Shown here: positions 7,454 through 17,301 of the stretch, one piece after another
How the letters are laid out: each line of letters begins with the position of its first letter
Numbering within the stretch: position 1 is the first letter of the stretch
Assembly (NCBI RefSeq): GCF_014117215.1
Contig: NZ_JACGXS010000006.1
Location: 62,001 to 126,000, forward strand
Length of the DNA: 64,000 bases
DNA from: Stenotrophomonas tumulicola
GTDB taxonomy: Bacteria > Pseudomonadota > Gammaproteobacteria > Xanthomonadales > Xanthomonadaceae
Reading direction: 5' to 3'
Made by a program: the position numbers and the translations under genes
Notes under the pieces: model-generated
Database searches by the model: none
Told to the model about the DNA's origin: nothing
The model's input: only the letters and a program-made list of their open reading frames with translations

Positions 7454-8662
7454 ATGACCAAGCAAATCCAGGACGCCTACATCGTCGCCGCCACCCGGAC
7501 TCCGGTTGGCAAGGCGCCCAAGGGCGTGTTCCGCAACACCCGTCCCGATGACATGCTCGCCCACGTGCTCAAGGCCGTGGTCGCGCAGGCGCCGGGCATC
7601 GACGTCAACCGCATCGACGATGCCATCATCGGCTGCGCCATGCCCGAAGCCGAGCAAGGCATGAACGTGGCGCGCATCGGCGTGCTGCTGGCCGGCCTGC
7701 CGGACACCATCGCCGCGCAGACGGTCAACCGCTTCTGCTCCTCCGGCCTGCAGGCCGTGGCGATGGCCGCCGACCAGATCCGCCTGGGCAACGCCGACCT
7801 GATGCTGGCCGGCGGTACCGAGTCGATGTCGATGGTGCCGATGATGGGCAACAAGATCGCGATGGCACCGAGCGTGTTCGACAACGACCACGTTGCCATT
7901 GCCTACGGCATGGGCATCACCGCCGAGAAGGTCGCCGAGGAATGGAAGGTCTCCCGCGAAGAGCAGGATGCCTTTGCGCTGGCCTCGCACCAGAAGGCGA
8001 TCGCCGCGATCCAGAACGGCGAGTTCAAGGACGAGATCAGCCCCTACGACGTGCGTACCCGCCAGCCCGACCTGGCCGATGGCCGCCGCATCATCACCCG
8101 CGACAGGATCGTCGATACCGACGAGGGCCCACGCCTGGATTCGTCCGCGGAAGGCCTGGCCAAGCTGCGCCCGGTGTTCCGCAACGGCCAGTTCGGCGGC
8201 ACCGTCACGGCGGGCAATTCGTCGCAGATGAGCGACGGTGCCGGTGCGGTGCTGCTGGCATCCGAGCAGGCGGTGAAGGATTACGGCCTGAAGCCGCTGG
8301 CGCGTTTCGTCAGCTTCTCGGTCGCCGGCGTGCGTCCGGAAGTGATGGGCATCGGCCCGATCGCCGCGATTCCGAAGGCACTGAAGCAGGCCGGCCTGAG
8401 CCAGGACCAGTTGGACTGGATCGAGCTCAACGAAGCGTTTGCTGCGCAGTCGCTGGCAGTGATCCGCGATTGCGGGCTGGACCCTGACAAGGTGAACCCG
8501 CTGGGCGGCGCCATCGCCCTGGGCCATCCGCTGGGCGCCACCGGTGCGATCCGTACCGCCACCCTGCTGCATGGCCTACGCCGTCGCCAGCAGAAGTACG
8601 GCATGGTGACCATGTGCATCGGCACCGGCATGGGCGCGGCGGGCATCTTCGAAGCGCTGTAA
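7454..8662 (+). CDS. fadA: Acetyl-CoA C-acyltransferase (3-ketoacyl-CoA thiolase)
   Basis: This is a 402-residue thiolase that cleaves 3-ketoacyl-CoA to acetyl-CoA and a shortened acyl-CoA, the last beta-oxidation step. Cys95 in VNRFCSSGLQ is the acyl-accepting nucleophile. The C-terminal GHPLGATG and CIGTGMGAAG motifs supply the catalytic His and second Cys. ATG at 7454 was chosen because the longer frame starts in the intergenic hairpin region. With the gene before it, it forms a multienzyme complex in known systems, and both are probably controlled by the PsrA-like regulator upstream. Confidence 0.93.
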   Translation: MTKQIQDAYIVAATRTPVGKAPKGVFRNTRPDDMLAHVLKAVVAQAPGIDVNRIDDAIIGCAMPEAEQGMNVARIGVLLAGLPDTIAAQTVNRFCSSGLQAVAMAADQIRLGNADLMLAGGTESMSMVPMMGNKIAMAPSVFDNDHVAIAYGMGITAEKVAEEWKVSREEQDAFALASHQKAIAAIQNGEFKDEISPYDVRTRQPDLADGRRIITRDRIVDTDEGPRLDSSAEGLAKLRPVFRNGQFGGTVTAGNSSQMSDGAGAVLLASEQAVKDYGLKPLARFVSFSVAGVRPEVMGIGPIAAIPKALKQAGLSQDQLDWIELNEAFAAQSLAVIRDCGLDPDKVNPLGGAIALGHPLGATGAIRTATLLHGLRRRQQKYGMVTMCIGTGMGAAGIFEAL

Positions 8663-8670
8663 GTGGTGTT

Positions 8671-8697
8671 GGTTGCCGGGGCTGCGCCCCGGCAACC
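8671..8697. terminator. Hairpin after the thiolase gene
   Basis: A perfect 12-bp stem (GGTTGCCGGGGC with GCCCCGGCAACC) with a 3-nt loop begins 8 bp after the stop codon. It lacks a T tract, so it may act as a 3' stabiliser or a weak terminator. The remaining 200 bp up to the convergent galU end shows no gene that I can support. Confidence 0.5.
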
Positions 8698-8904
8698 TGT
8701 TGGAGCCAAGGCAACGGCAACTTCAAAAGCCTGTGGGCTGTTGGCGGGTCGGGGTGGGTTCGCGGGGGCGTTGAGCGCCAAGGATGGCGCGAAACGAGGC
8801 CCGCAGGATGCGGCTTTTGCCGTCCCCCGACCAGCCCCACCGCCCGGCCCACCCCGCAGCTGCGTAAAAGCCGCCAGCCACGAGGGGCCCAGCCGTTCGC
8901 CGGA

Positions 8905-9789
8905 TCAATCGTCTTCGGCGAGCATTTCCTGCAGCTTCTGCCGGGCCGGCTTGGCCAGCTTCTTGCTGTTCAACGCGAAGCGGATGGTGGCTTCCACCAG
9001 GCCGAGATGAGTGCCGCAATCGAAACGACGCCCTTCGAAACGATACGCGTCGACCGGCTCGCTCTTGAGCAGCTGCGCAATGGCGTCGGTCAGCTGGATC
9101 TCGCCACCGGCACCGGTGCCGGTCGCTTCCAGCAGCTCGAAGATCTTCGGGCTGAGCACGTAACGGCCCACCACCGCCAGGTCACTGGGTGCGTCTTCCG
9201 GCTTGGGCTTTTCGACGATGGCCGAGATGCGGCCATGGCTGCCATCGAACGCATCGGTGGCGACGATACCGTAGCTGGCCGTCTGTTCGTGCGGCACGTC
9301 TTCGACGGCGATCACGCTGGCACCGGTCGAGGCGTTCAGATCGGTCATCTGCTTGAGCGCGCCATCGCCGCGGTTGTAGATCAGGTCATCAGGCAGCAGG
9401 ACCGCGAACGGCTCGTCGCCAACGATCTCTTTCGCGCACAGGACCGCATGGCCCAGCCCCAACGCTTCGGCTTGGGTCACGAATACCGCGCGCACGCCGT
9501 TGGGCAGCACGTGGCGGACCAGCTCCAGCTGTTCGGTCTTGCCCGCACGCTCGAGCTTCTGCTCCAGTTCGTAGGCCTTGTCGAAGTAGTCAGCCACCGC
9601 ATGCTTGTAGCGGTTAGTGATGAAGATCAGGGTATCGCAGCCGGCCTGGATGGCCTCGTCGACGGCGTACTGGATCAGCGGACGATCGATGATCGGCAGC
9701 ATTTCCTTTGGAACCGTCTTGGTTGCCGGCAAAAAGCGTGTCCCTAGCCCTGCCACTGGAAAAACTGCCTTACGAACTCGCTTGCTCAT
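8905..9789 (-). CDS. galU: UTP--glucose-1-phosphate uridylyltransferase
   Basis: GalU makes UDP-glucose from UTP and glucose-1-phosphate, feeding lipopolysaccharide core, O-antigen and exopolysaccharide synthesis. The nucleotide-binding motif GLGTRFLPATK is at about residue 13, and VEKPKPEDAPSDLAVVGRYV is the typical sugar-binding region. Two ATG codons are adjacent. The second (9789) has an AGG at better spacing and gives 294 residues beginning MSKRVRKAVF. It starts directly after the stop of the dehydratase gene, so the two are one transcription unit. Confidence 0.95.
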   Translation of the reverse strand: MSKRVRKAVFPVAGLGTRFLPATKTVPKEMLPIIDRPLIQYAVDEAIQAGCDTLIFITNRYKHAVADYFDKAYELEQKLERAGKTEQLELVRHVLPNGVRAVFVTQAEALGLGHAVLCAKEIVGDEPFAVLLPDDLIYNRGDGALKQMTDLNASTGASVIAVEDVPHEQTASYGIVATDAFDGSHGRISAIVEKPKPEDAPSDLAVVGRYVLSPKIFELLEATGTGAGGEIQLTDAIAQLLKSEPVDAYRFEGRRFDCGTHLGLVEATIRFALNSKKLAKPARQKLQEMLAEDD

Positions 9790-9792
9790 CAT

Positions 9793-11697
9793 TTACCTGT
9801 TGGCTTCTCGCGCGGGAAAGGGCACTACGTTAGCGGATGGAATGTAAGCATCCTGTTGAAGCGGATCGAACTCGGGCATCGTGGCGAACAGGATTTCCTG
9901 GATCGCTTCGATGTCATACGAGGCAATGGCCTCGCGCAGCCGGGGCACGTTGGCCAGCACCAGGTCACGCGAGAAAGTACGCACGTCGGCCTCCAGCACC
10001 TTGGGATGCGAGGTCGGCCGATAGTCCTCGTCCGAGTAGAACAGGGTTTCGTGCAGTTTTTCGCCCGGACGCAGCCCGGTATAGATGATCGCGATGTCCT
10101 TGTACGGCTGCTTGCCGGCCAGCCGGATCATCTGCTCGGCCAGCACCCGGATCGGCACCGGCTCCCCCATGTCCAGCGTATAGATGGCGCCGTGGGACGC
10201 AGAGGCCGCGGCCTGCAGGATCAGCTGGCAGGCCTCGGGAATGGTCATGAAATAGCGCGTCACCTCCGGATCGGTGACCGTGACCGGGCCGCCCTTGAGG
10301 ATCTGCTCGCGGAATACCGGCACCACGCTGCCGGCCGAAGCCAGCACGTTGCCGAAGCGCACCGTGACGAAGCGGGTGTGCGTGGATTTCTGGTCCAGGC
10401 TCTGGCAGATCATCTCCGCATAGCGCTTGCTGGCGCCGAGCGAATTGACCGGATCCACCGCCTTGTCGGTGGAGATGAACACGAAGTGCTCCACCTTGGC
10501 TTCCAGGCAGGCACGTGCCACGTTTTCGGTGGACAGGATGTTGTTGCGCACCGCTTCGCGCAGCTGGCGTTCCAGCACCGGCACCTGCTTGTAGGCGGCA
10601 GCATGGAAGGTCGCCTCGACGCGGTGCAGCGACAGCGCATGGCGGATCACCGCAGGATCGCCACAGTCGCCGAGCACGGCCTCGACTTCGATATCGGGAA
10701 AGCTGCGGCGCAGTTCGGCCTCGATGGTCAGCAGCAGCAGCTCGCTCATCTCCAGCAGCACGATGCGCCCTGCCCCATGGCGGGCACACTGGCGACACAG
10801 TTCCGAGCCGATGGAGCCGCCGGCGCCGGTGACCAGCACGGTACGCCCGCCCAGCCAGTTGCGGATCAATGCCCAATCCGGCTGGATCGGCTTGCGACCC
10901 AACAGGTCTTCGATGGCCACTTCCTTCAGCTGGCCGGGCAGCGACTGCCCCTGCAGGATGTCACTGAGCTTGGGCACGGTACGGAAGGGAACACCGGTGC
11001 TTTCGCACAGGCCGACCACGCGCTGCATGCCGACTGCATCCAGCGAAGGAATGGCGATGACGATCAGCCGCGCCGCGGTTTCGCGCGCGACGGCCGCGGC
11101 ATCGTCCAGCGTGCCCAGGATGGGCAGGTCCTGCAGCTTGGCGCCCTGCAGGTGCGGCGCATCGTCGAGCAGGCCGACCGGCTCGAACTCACCGGATCGG
11201 CGCAGGTCACGCACCAGCGCCTCGGCGGCCTGGCCGGCGCCCAGGATCAGCACCCGCTTGCCGCTGGAATCGGACTGCAACGCCTGGTAGTCCTTCCACG
11301 CCCGGTACAACAGGCGGGGCGCGCCCAGCAGTGCCGACAGTGCGAACGGATAGATCACCAGCACCGACATCGGCACGCCATTGAAGCGCTTCCATGCCAG
11401 GGTCAGCACGATGGCGACCAGGCCGATGAAGCTGGCCTTGAAGATGTTGATCAGGTCGGCCACGCTGGCAAAGCGCCATAGCCCGCGGTACAGCCCCACC
11501 CGCCAGAACACCAGCGCCTGGATGCCCAGCACCAGCGAGGTATCCACGTTCCAGAGCGGAAGCGCCGGCGCGTCGGGGAGGATGGAGTAGCGGCCGGCAT
11601 GCAGCAACTGCCAGCACGCCCAGACCATGAACAGATCATGGGCAATGATGGCGGCCCGCGGCAACAGCGCGGTGATTCGATTACGCCTGAATGACAT
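9793..11697 (-). CDS. Membrane-bound nucleoside-diphosphate-sugar 4,6-dehydratase (CapD/WbpM family)
   Basis: The protein has 634 residues. Four hydrophobic helices occupy about residues 12-130. A first Rossmann-like domain (VLILGAGQAAEALVRDL, about 149) is followed by the catalytic NAD domain (VLVTGAGGSIGSELCRQ, about 287). STDKAVDP is the family hallmark. Members such as WbpM and PglF convert UDP-GlcNAc to UDP-2-acetamido-2,6-dideoxy-4-hexulose, a precursor of O-antigen sugars such as QuiNAc or FucNAc. The position of the catalytic Tyr, Met in WbpM, is Leu here (NSLGASKR). Neighbouring galU and a WecA-like transferase support a surface-polysaccharide role. Confidence 0.88.
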   Translation of the reverse strand: MSFRRNRITALLPRAAIIAHDLFMVWACWQLLHAGRYSILPDAPALPLWNVDTSLVLGIQALVFWRVGLYRGLWRFASVADLINIFKASFIGLVAIVLTLAWKRFNGVPMSVLVIYPFALSALLGAPRLLYRAWKDYQALQSDSSGKRVLILGAGQAAEALVRDLRRSGEFEPVGLLDDAPHLQGAKLQDLPILGTLDDAAAVARETAARLIVIAIPSLDAVGMQRVVGLCESTGVPFRTVPKLSDILQGQSLPGQLKEVAIEDLLGRKPIQPDWALIRNWLGGRTVLVTGAGGSIGSELCRQCARHGAGRIVLLEMSELLLLTIEAELRRSFPDIEVEAVLGDCGDPAVIRHALSLHRVEATFHAAAYKQVPVLERQLREAVRNNILSTENVARACLEAKVEHFVFISTDKAVDPVNSLGASKRYAEMICQSLDQKSTHTRFVTVRFGNVLASAGSVVPVFREQILKGGPVTVTDPEVTRYFMTIPEACQLILQAAASASHGAIYTLDMGEPVPIRVLAEQMIRLAGKQPYKDIAIIYTGLRPGEKLHETLFYSDEDYRPTSHPKVLEADVRTFSRDLVLANVPRLREAIASYDIEAIQEILFATMPEFDPLQQDAYIPSANVVPFPAREANR

Positions 11698-11712
11698 GAC
11701 CAGTACAGATCC

Positions 11713-12693
11713 TCAATGATTGCGCAGGCGAACGCGCATGACACCCCACAGGCAGGCCAACAGCCCACCCCAGGCGACCGCCACGCCACCTTGCTGCAGT
11801 GAAGGCAGCGAAGCAATGGCTACCAGTACCGCCGATCCGCTGAAACCCAGCAGAATATACACGCCGGTCACGCGTGTGTGGCTGGCACCGGCCTTAACTG
11901 CACGCTGGTAGACGTGCTGTGTATGCGGCTCCATCCAACGCTGCCCGGAGAGCATGCGGGAAAGCAGTGTGAAGCCCGCGTCCACGAGGAAGGCCATGAG
12001 GGGCACCAGCAACGCCAGCCAATTGATGTCGGTAGCCACGCTGGCCAACGCTACGAACGCGGCCAGCAGATAGCCCAGCGCCCCACTGCCGACGTCGCCC
12101 ATAAAGATCCGCGCACGCGGAAAATTGAACGGCAGGAAACCCAGGCAGGCGGCCGCCAGCGCCAGCGGAGCGAAGGCGTAGGGCGCCGGCATGACCGCCG
12201 CCAGCCCCAGCGCGGCGACCACGGCCTGGCTGCTGGCGATGCCGTTGATGCCATCCATGAAATTCCACAGGTTCACCAGCGCGGTGGCGACCAGGAACAC
12301 CAGCACCGCCTGCAGCAGGTTGCCGGTGGCCTGCCAGGCCAACCCGGCCAGCAACGCCCCGGCCAGCATGTGCACCAGCAATCGCCATAGCGCCGGCAAT
12401 GGGCGATGGTCATCCCACCAGCCGATGCCGGCCACCAGCAGCAGGCCAACGGCGAACACGATCAGCCGCGGTGCCGCCGCAGGAAAGCAGAAGGCCGCTG
12501 CCAGCGTGGCCAGCAGCACGGTCAGTACGATGGCGATGCCGCCACCGCGCGGGGTCGCGACATGGTGGCTGCGACGCTCGCCGGGCTGGTCCACGAGTTG
12601 CCGATGCAGTGCGTAACGGCGCGCCAGCCACGTCAACGATGCGGCGAGCAGCACCAGCACCAGCAGGGCAATCGCCGCTTCAGCACGCCCCAT
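11713..12693 (-). CDS. WecA/WbpL-type undecaprenyl-phosphate glycosyl-1-phosphate transferase
   Basis: This 326-residue polytopic membrane protein has about ten helices. Conserved motifs of the MraY/WecA superfamily are present: WWDDHRPLPA (Mg-binding Asp pair), NLWNFMDGINGIA and FMGDVGSGALGY. It should transfer a sugar-1-phosphate, probably an N-acetylated amino sugar, to undecaprenyl phosphate and so start O-antigen or enterobacterial-type glycan synthesis. It lies between lapB and the dehydratase gene, 15 bp before the latter. The exact sugar (GlcNAc, QuiNAc or FucNAc) cannot be told from the sequence. Confidence 0.88.
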   Translation of the reverse strand: MGRAEAAIALLVLVLLAASLTWLARRYALHRQLVDQPGERRSHHVATPRGGGIAIVLTVLLATLAAAFCFPAAAPRLIVFAVGLLLVAGIGWWDDHRPLPALWRLLVHMLAGALLAGLAWQATGNLLQAVLVFLVATALVNLWNFMDGINGIASSQAVVAALGLAAVMPAPYAFAPLALAAACLGFLPFNFPRARIFMGDVGSGALGYLLAAFVALASVATDINWLALLVPLMAFLVDAGFTLLSRMLSGQRWMEPHTQHVYQRAVKAGASHTRVTGVYILLGFSGSAVLVAIASLPSLQQGGVAVAWGGLLACLWGVMRVRLRNH

Positions 12694-12696
12694 CGA

Positions 12697-13875
12697 TCAC
12701 AACACCGCGTAGTTCAGCAGCGGCTTGACCGTGCCCCATTCCTTGCAGCTGGGGCATTGCCAATGATGGGTGCGCGCGCCGAACCCGCAGCGGGTGCAGC
12801 GGTAAGCCGGATTGCGCACCAGCAACTGGTCGGTGATGTGCTTGAGATCATGCAGGGTGGCGGTGGGGTCGGCGCCCTCGGCCAGGGTAAGGTCGATCAG
12901 CGCCGACTCTCCCCGCACCGACGGCCGGTCCTTGAGCTGGCGCCCCAGGTAGGCCCGCGCCGGCGAAACACCCTCCTGCTCTTCCATCAACCGGGTCAGC
13001 GCCAGCACCGGCGCGATGCCGCGGTAATGCTCGGTCATTTCCGACAGGAAGCTGCGCGCGCCGCCGAGATCGCCCACCTTGCGGTAGTTCTGCATCAACG
13101 GCTGCAGCACTTCGGGCAGGTATTCGGGATCGTTGCGCGCGGCACGTTCAAAGGCGCGCACCGCGGCCTCCGCGTTGCCGGCGTCAGTCTCCAGGCGCCC
13201 CTCGATGATGCCGGCACGCACGGACATCGCATCGGCCTGGTATGCGCGGGCAATCGCTGCACGCGCCTCGTCCAGCTTGCCGGCACCGCGGAAACGCTCG
13301 GCCAGTTCGCATTCGAACTGCCCCACCAGCTTACCCATCGGCTCGCCGGTCACTTCCTCGAAGCGCGTCGCGTTGTCGATGGCCTTTTCCCAGTCGCGCT
13401 CGGCCTGGTAGATGCCGATCAGGTGCTTGAGCGCCTGCGGAGCACGCTGGTCGATCTGCGCCAGCTCGCTGAACACGGTTTCGGCACGGTCCAGCAGGCC
13501 GGACTTCATGTAGTCCTCGCCCAGCGCCAGCAATGCCTGCACGCGCTGCGCGTCACTCAGGTCGGAGCGGTTGACCAGCCCCTGGTGCAGGCGGATGGCA
13601 CGATCCACTTCGCCGCGACGACGGAACAGGTGCCCCAGCGCGACCTGGGTCTCGAAGGTTTCCTTGTCCAGTTCGGCGATATGCAGGAACAGCTCGATGG
13701 CCTTGTCCGGCTGCTCGTTGAGCAGGTAGTTCAGGCCACGGAAATAGGTACTGGACAGGCGGCTGACCTGGTTGTCCCCATGGCGCTGGCCACCACGGCG
13801 GCCAATGATCCAGCCGGCCAGTGCAGCCAGCGGAACGAACAGGAAGAACCAGAAATATTCGGTGACGAAATCCAT
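12697..13875 (-). CDS. lapB: LapB, LPS assembly regulator with TPR repeats and rubredoxin-like end
   Basis: LapB (YciM) is a 392-residue inner-membrane protein. An N-terminal helix (residues about 7-25) anchors it, a series of about nine TPR repeats faces the cytoplasm, and the C-terminus carries a rubredoxin-type metal site, CTRCGFGARTHHWQCPSC. In E. coli it promotes FtsH-dependent degradation of LpxC and so controls lipid A synthesis. It follows lapA by 6 bp and precedes the glycosyl transferase gene by 3 bp. Co-expression with O-antigen precursor genes is a sensible arrangement. Confidence 0.94.
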   Translation of the reverse strand: MDFVTEYFWFFLFVPLAALAGWIIGRRGGQRHGDNQVSRLSSTYFRGLNYLLNEQPDKAIELFLHIAELDKETFETQVALGHLFRRRGEVDRAIRLHQGLVNRSDLSDAQRVQALLALGEDYMKSGLLDRAETVFSELAQIDQRAPQALKHLIGIYQAERDWEKAIDNATRFEEVTGEPMGKLVGQFECELAERFRGAGKLDEARAAIARAYQADAMSVRAGIIEGRLETDAGNAEAAVRAFERAARNDPEYLPEVLQPLMQNYRKVGDLGGARSFLSEMTEHYRGIAPVLALTRLMEEQEGVSPARAYLGRQLKDRPSVRGESALIDLTLAEGADPTATLHDLKHITDQLLVRNPAYRCTRCGFGARTHHWQCPSCKEWGTVKPLLNYAVL

Positions 13876-13881
13876 CTTCGA

Positions 13882-14163
13882 TCAGCGTCCATCAAACGTA
13901 GAAACGGGGGGAACCGCCGGCGATGCCGAGGCGGTCTTGTTGGCGCGCCGCAACTGGGTGTAGAGCGGGACGACCACGCTCACCAGCACCAGCCCGGCAC
14001 CCACCACCACTCCGACCAGCAACGCGGCGATCATCGCCACGCCGACCGAAGTGTGCAATTGGGTGAAAACCAGGTTGATCGTCATCTCGGTCATGTTGAC
14101 CGCACCGATGATCAATCCAACGACCAGCACTGCCAGCAGGACCAGCAAACGGAAAACTTTCAT
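13882..14163 (-). CDS. lapA: LapA-domain inner-membrane protein
   Basis: This small protein of 93 residues has two membrane helices at about 2-20 and 38-64 and a short basic cytoplasmic tail. It matches LapA (YciS), which is always encoded next to LapB and interacts with it. LapA is not essential in E. coli. It lies between ihfB and lapB. Confidence 0.88.
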   Translation of the reverse strand: MKVFRLLVLLAVLVVGLIIGAVNMTEMTINLVFTQLHTSVGVAMIAALLVGVVVGAGLVLVSVVVPLYTQLRRANKTASASPAVPPVSTFDGR

Positions 14164-14234
14164 GCGACCGCTCCAGTCACGGAAGGCTGTAGCTTATCCG
14201 ACTCGATGGCCGGACCGCACGCGGCATGCAGGAA

Positions 14235-14540
14235 TCAGGCCGGATCGGCGTCCTGCGGAGCCACGTCGCTGACCCGCTCGCGAAGCTCCTTGCCCGGCTT
14301 GAAATGCGGGACATGCTTGCCCGGCAATGCCACCGACTGCCCGGTCTTGGGGTTGCGCCCCAGCCGCGGCGGACGGTAATGCAGGGAAAAACTGCCGAAA
14401 CCACGGATCTCGATCCGGTCGCCGGCCGACAACGAACCCCCCATCATTTCCAGCAATGACTTCACCGCCAGATCGACATCATCGGCCTTCAGGTGCGCCT
14501 GCCGGCGCGCGAGGATTTCGATCAGTTCGGATTTGGTCAT
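14235..14540 (-). CDS. ihfB: Integration host factor beta subunit
   Basis: IhfB is a 101-residue DNA-bending protein. [14 protein letters not shown] at the N-terminus, the [22 protein letters not shown] arm region (described by its FGSF and GRNPKTG motifs) and a C-terminal extension fit the beta subunit. It pairs with IhfA to bend DNA at promoters and recombination sites. The frame extends upstream, but ATG at 14540 is the conserved start. It follows rpsA, the standard cmk-rpsA-ihfB order. Confidence 0.95.
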   Translation of the reverse strand: MTKSELIEILARRQAHLKADDVDLAVKSLLEMMGGSLSAGDRIEIRGFGSFSLHYRPPRLGRNPKTGQSVALPGKHVPHFKPGKELRERVSDVAPQDADPA

Positions 14541-14572
14541 TACGGGCTCTTCGAGGGTCTCAAACCCTGAAA

Positions 14573-14596
14573 CGGCCCGGACATCTGTCCGGGCCG
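14573..14596 (-). terminator. Hairpin after rpsA
   Basis: CGGCCCGGACA and TGTCCGGGCCG form a perfect 11-bp stem with a 2-nt loop in the gap between rpsA and ihfB. On the minus strand it is followed by TTTCAGGGTTTG, a weak T tract. It is probably a partial terminator that lowers ihfB expression relative to rpsA. Confidence 0.6.
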
Positions 14597-14625
14597 CCCA
14601 GGAAACTACGACAGCGGGAAGCCGA

Positions 14626-16308
14626 TTACTCGGACTTGTTGCCGCCCAGCTGTGCACGCAGCAGCGCGCCAAGCTGGGTCATGCCTGCCGAAGAGGAGGA
14701 CTGGTAGTCTTCCAGCACTTCGCGCATTTCCGCATCGTCCTTGGCCTTGATCGACAGCTGCAGGGTACGGCCCTTGCGGTCCATGCCCACGAACTTGGCT
14801 TCGATCTTGTCGCCGACCTTCAGGTGCTGGGTCGCATCGTCGACACGGTCGACGGAGATATCGCGGGCAGCAACATAGCCCTCGATGCCGTCGGCCAGGT
14901 CGATGATGGCGCCCTTGGCGTCCACTTCCTTGACCACGCCTTCAACCTTGGAACCCTTCGGGTTGACCGCCATGAACTGGCCGAACGGGTCCTGCTCCAG
15001 CTGCTTGACGCCCAGGCTGATGCGCTCGCGCTCCGGATCGACGGCCAGGACCACTGCGTCCAGGTTGTCGCCCTTCTTGAAGTTGCGGACGATGTCTTCG
15101 CCGGTGGTGTTCCAGCTGATGTCGGACAGGTGCACCAGGCCATCGATGCCGCCGTCCAGGCCGATGAAGATGCCGAAGTCGGTGATCGACTTGATCTGGC
15201 CGGACACCTTGTCACCCTTCTTGTGGGTGGCAGCGAAGGTTTCCCACGGATTGGCGGCAACCTGCTTCATGCCCAGCGAGATGCGGCGGCGCTCTTCGTC
15301 GCAATCCAGCACCATCACTTCGACTTCGTCACCCACCTGCACGACCTTGGACGGATTGACGTTCTTGTTGGTCCAATCCATTTCCGACACGTGCACCAGG
15401 CCTTCCACGCCCGGCTCGATCTCGACGAACGCGCCGTAATCGGTCACGTTGGAGACCTTGCCGAACACGCGGCTGTTGGCCGGGTAACGACGCGAGATGT
15501 TATCCCACGGATCTTCGCCCAGCTGCTTCAGGCCCAGCGAAACGCGGTTGCGCTCGCGGTCGAACTTCAGCACGCGCACGTCCAGCTCGTCGCCGACATT
15601 CACGACTTCGGACGGATGGCGCACGCGCTTCCATGCCATGTCGGTGATGTGCAGCAGGCCGTCGATGCCGCCCAGGTCCACGAACGCGCCGTAGTCGGTC
15701 AGGTTCTTGACGACACCCTTCAGGATCGCGCCTTCCTGCAGCTTGTCCATCAGCTGCTCGCGCTCTTCCGAGTGCTCGCTTTCGACGACAGCGCGGCGCG
15801 ACACCACGACGTTGTTACGCTTGCGGTCCAGCTTGATGAGCTTGAATTCCAGCTCCTTGCCTTCCAGGTAGGCCGGATCGCGCACGGGGCGCACATCCAC
15901 CAGGGAACCCGGCAGGAACGCGCGGACATCCTTGATGTCCACGGTGAAACCACCCTTGACCTTGCCGCTGATGCGGCCGGTGATGGTTTCGTTCTTTTCC
16001 AACGCTTCTTCCAGCTCGTCCCACACCATCGCGCGCTTGGCCTTCTCGCGCGACAGGACGGTTTCGCCGAAGCCATTCTCGATGGAGTCGAGGGCGACCT
16101 TGACGACATCGCCTTCGGCGACGTCGATTTCGCCAGCGTCGTTACGGAACTGTTCGATCGGCACGATGCCTTCGGACTTCAGCCCGGCGTTGATCACCAC
16201 GACATCGCCGCGGACTTCCACGACGGTACCGCTGACGATGGAGCCCGGCTTCAGCTTGGCCAGGTTGGCCTGGCTGGCTTCAAACAGTTCGGCAAAAGAT
16301 TCGGTCAT
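14626..16308 (-). CDS. rpsA: 30S ribosomal protein S1
   Basis: S1 binds mRNA and guides it to the 30S subunit. The protein has 560 residues with six OB-fold S1 repeats, for example [45 protein letters not shown] and [18 protein letters not shown]. The start [13 protein letters not shown] at 16308 is typical; a longer frame begins 7 codons upstream. The 210-bp leader up to cmk is free of genes. A small CCGGC/GCCGG hairpin lies in it at about 16487-16499, with no T tract. Confidence 0.97.
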   Translation of the reverse strand: MTESFAELFEASQANLAKLKPGSIVSGTVVEVRGDVVVINAGLKSEGIVPIEQFRNDAGEIDVAEGDVVKVALDSIENGFGETVLSREKAKRAMVWDELEEALEKNETITGRISGKVKGGFTVDIKDVRAFLPGSLVDVRPVRDPAYLEGKELEFKLIKLDRKRNNVVVSRRAVVESEHSEEREQLMDKLQEGAILKGVVKNLTDYGAFVDLGGIDGLLHITDMAWKRVRHPSEVVNVGDELDVRVLKFDRERNRVSLGLKQLGEDPWDNISRRYPANSRVFGKVSNVTDYGAFVEIEPGVEGLVHVSEMDWTNKNVNPSKVVQVGDEVEVMVLDCDEERRRISLGMKQVAANPWETFAATHKKGDKVSGQIKSITDFGIFIGLDGGIDGLVHLSDISWNTTGEDIVRNFKKGDNLDAVVLAVDPERERISLGVKQLEQDPFGQFMAVNPKGSKVEGVVKEVDAKGAIIDLADGIEGYVAARDISVDRVDDATQHLKVGDKIEAKFVGMDRKGRTLQLSIKAKDDAEMREVLEDYQSSSSAGMTQLGALLRAQLGGNKSE

Positions 16309-16518
16309 TAGATTTACTCTGTTGAACACATGGGTCGGCTGGTTCCTTCGAGGAATGCCTGCCGCCCGCCTGTTGGTCGACCCCGGTAAAGCAGGCCGTG
16401 TGTGAAGTGGTTAAACCGCCACGCATCATTGCGCGACGGAGCTTTTACTACATTGCGATGCATGTTGCCTTGGTACTGCGACCACCGGCATTGCCGGCGG
16501 CACTCCCACGCGAACGGA

Positions 16519-17196
16519 TCAGGCAGCCGGAACCGGAAGCAGATCCATCACTCGTGCAACGACATCATCGATGCCGATACCAGTGGTATCGATGAGGACG
16601 GCATCGTCTGCCGGCTTCAGGGGCGCCACGGTGCGCTGTGCATCACGGGCGTCTCGGGCCATGATCTCGCGCAGGAGGTCATCAAAGCTAACAGAAACCC
16701 CCTTGTCTTTCAACTGCTTATGCCGGCGCTCGGCGCGTTCCTCGGCACTGGCGGTCAGGAAGACCTTGTACTGGGCGTCAGGGAAGATCACCGTGCCCAT
16801 GTCGCGGCCGTCGGCCACCAGGCCAGGGGCGATCCTGAATGCGCGCTGGCGCTCCTTCAATGCGTTGCGCACCTCCGGGATGGCCGCAATGGCCGAGGCC
16901 AGCGCTCCGGTGGTCTCCAGCCGCAGCTCGTCGGTCGCGTCGGTCCCGTTCACCAGTACCCGCAGCCCTTCGCCCTGCTCGACGAACTGGACCTTGGTGT
17001 CGAAGGTGCAGCGGACCAGCGCCGAGGCGTCGGAGGTGTCGATATCGGCCCAGCTGGCCGCCACGCCCACCGCCCGGTACAGGGCACCGGAGTCCAGGTA
17101 ATGCCAGCCCAGCCGGCGCGCGACGATGCGGCTGATGGTACCCTTGCCGGCCCCGGATGGGCCGTCGATGGTCAGGACGGAAGCGAGTACGGACAT
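16519..17196 (-). CDS. cmk: Cytidylate kinase
   Basis: Cmk phosphorylates CMP and dCMP. The 225-residue protein begins with a P-loop, [13 protein letters not shown] (residues about 9-21), and carries [15 protein letters not shown], the conserved nucleotide-monophosphate-binding stretch. It is the first gene of cmk-rpsA-ihfB. A -10-like TAGAAT on the minus strand at 17224-17229 could be its promoter. Confidence 0.96.
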   Translation of the reverse strand: MSVLASVLTIDGPSGAGKGTISRIVARRLGWHYLDSGALYRAVGVAASWADIDTSDASALVRCTFDTKVQFVEQGEGLRVLVNGTDATDELRLETTGALASAIAAIPEVRNALKERQRAFRIAPGLVADGRDMGTVIFPDAQYKVFLTASAEERAERRHKQLKDKGVSVSFDDLLREIMARDARDAQRTVAPLKPADDAVLIDTTGIGIDDVVARVMDLLPVPAA

Positions 17197-17271
17197 GGGG
17201 TTTCCAGCGGCTGTGAAGGGCTCATTCTAGCCCCAGCCTGACCGCCTGCTGCGATTGCTTTGTGCAACCAC

Positions 17272-17301
17272 TTGAAACCATGGAAAAAAGCCCGGTAGAA
17301 T
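17272..17301 (+). promoter_or_regulatory. Predicted promoter of the L36 gene
   Basis: TTGAAA (17272-17277) and TAGAAT (17296-17301) are 18 bp apart, a good sigma-70 match. The predicted start is near 17308, about 85 bp before the L36 start codon. The -10 lies in the loop of a hairpin that works as a terminator in the other direction. Confidence 0.5.

Noticed and set aside
14533..16311. A 592-codon open frame antisense to rpsA
   Set aside because: rpsA is certain on the other strand, and this frame has no recognisable domain.
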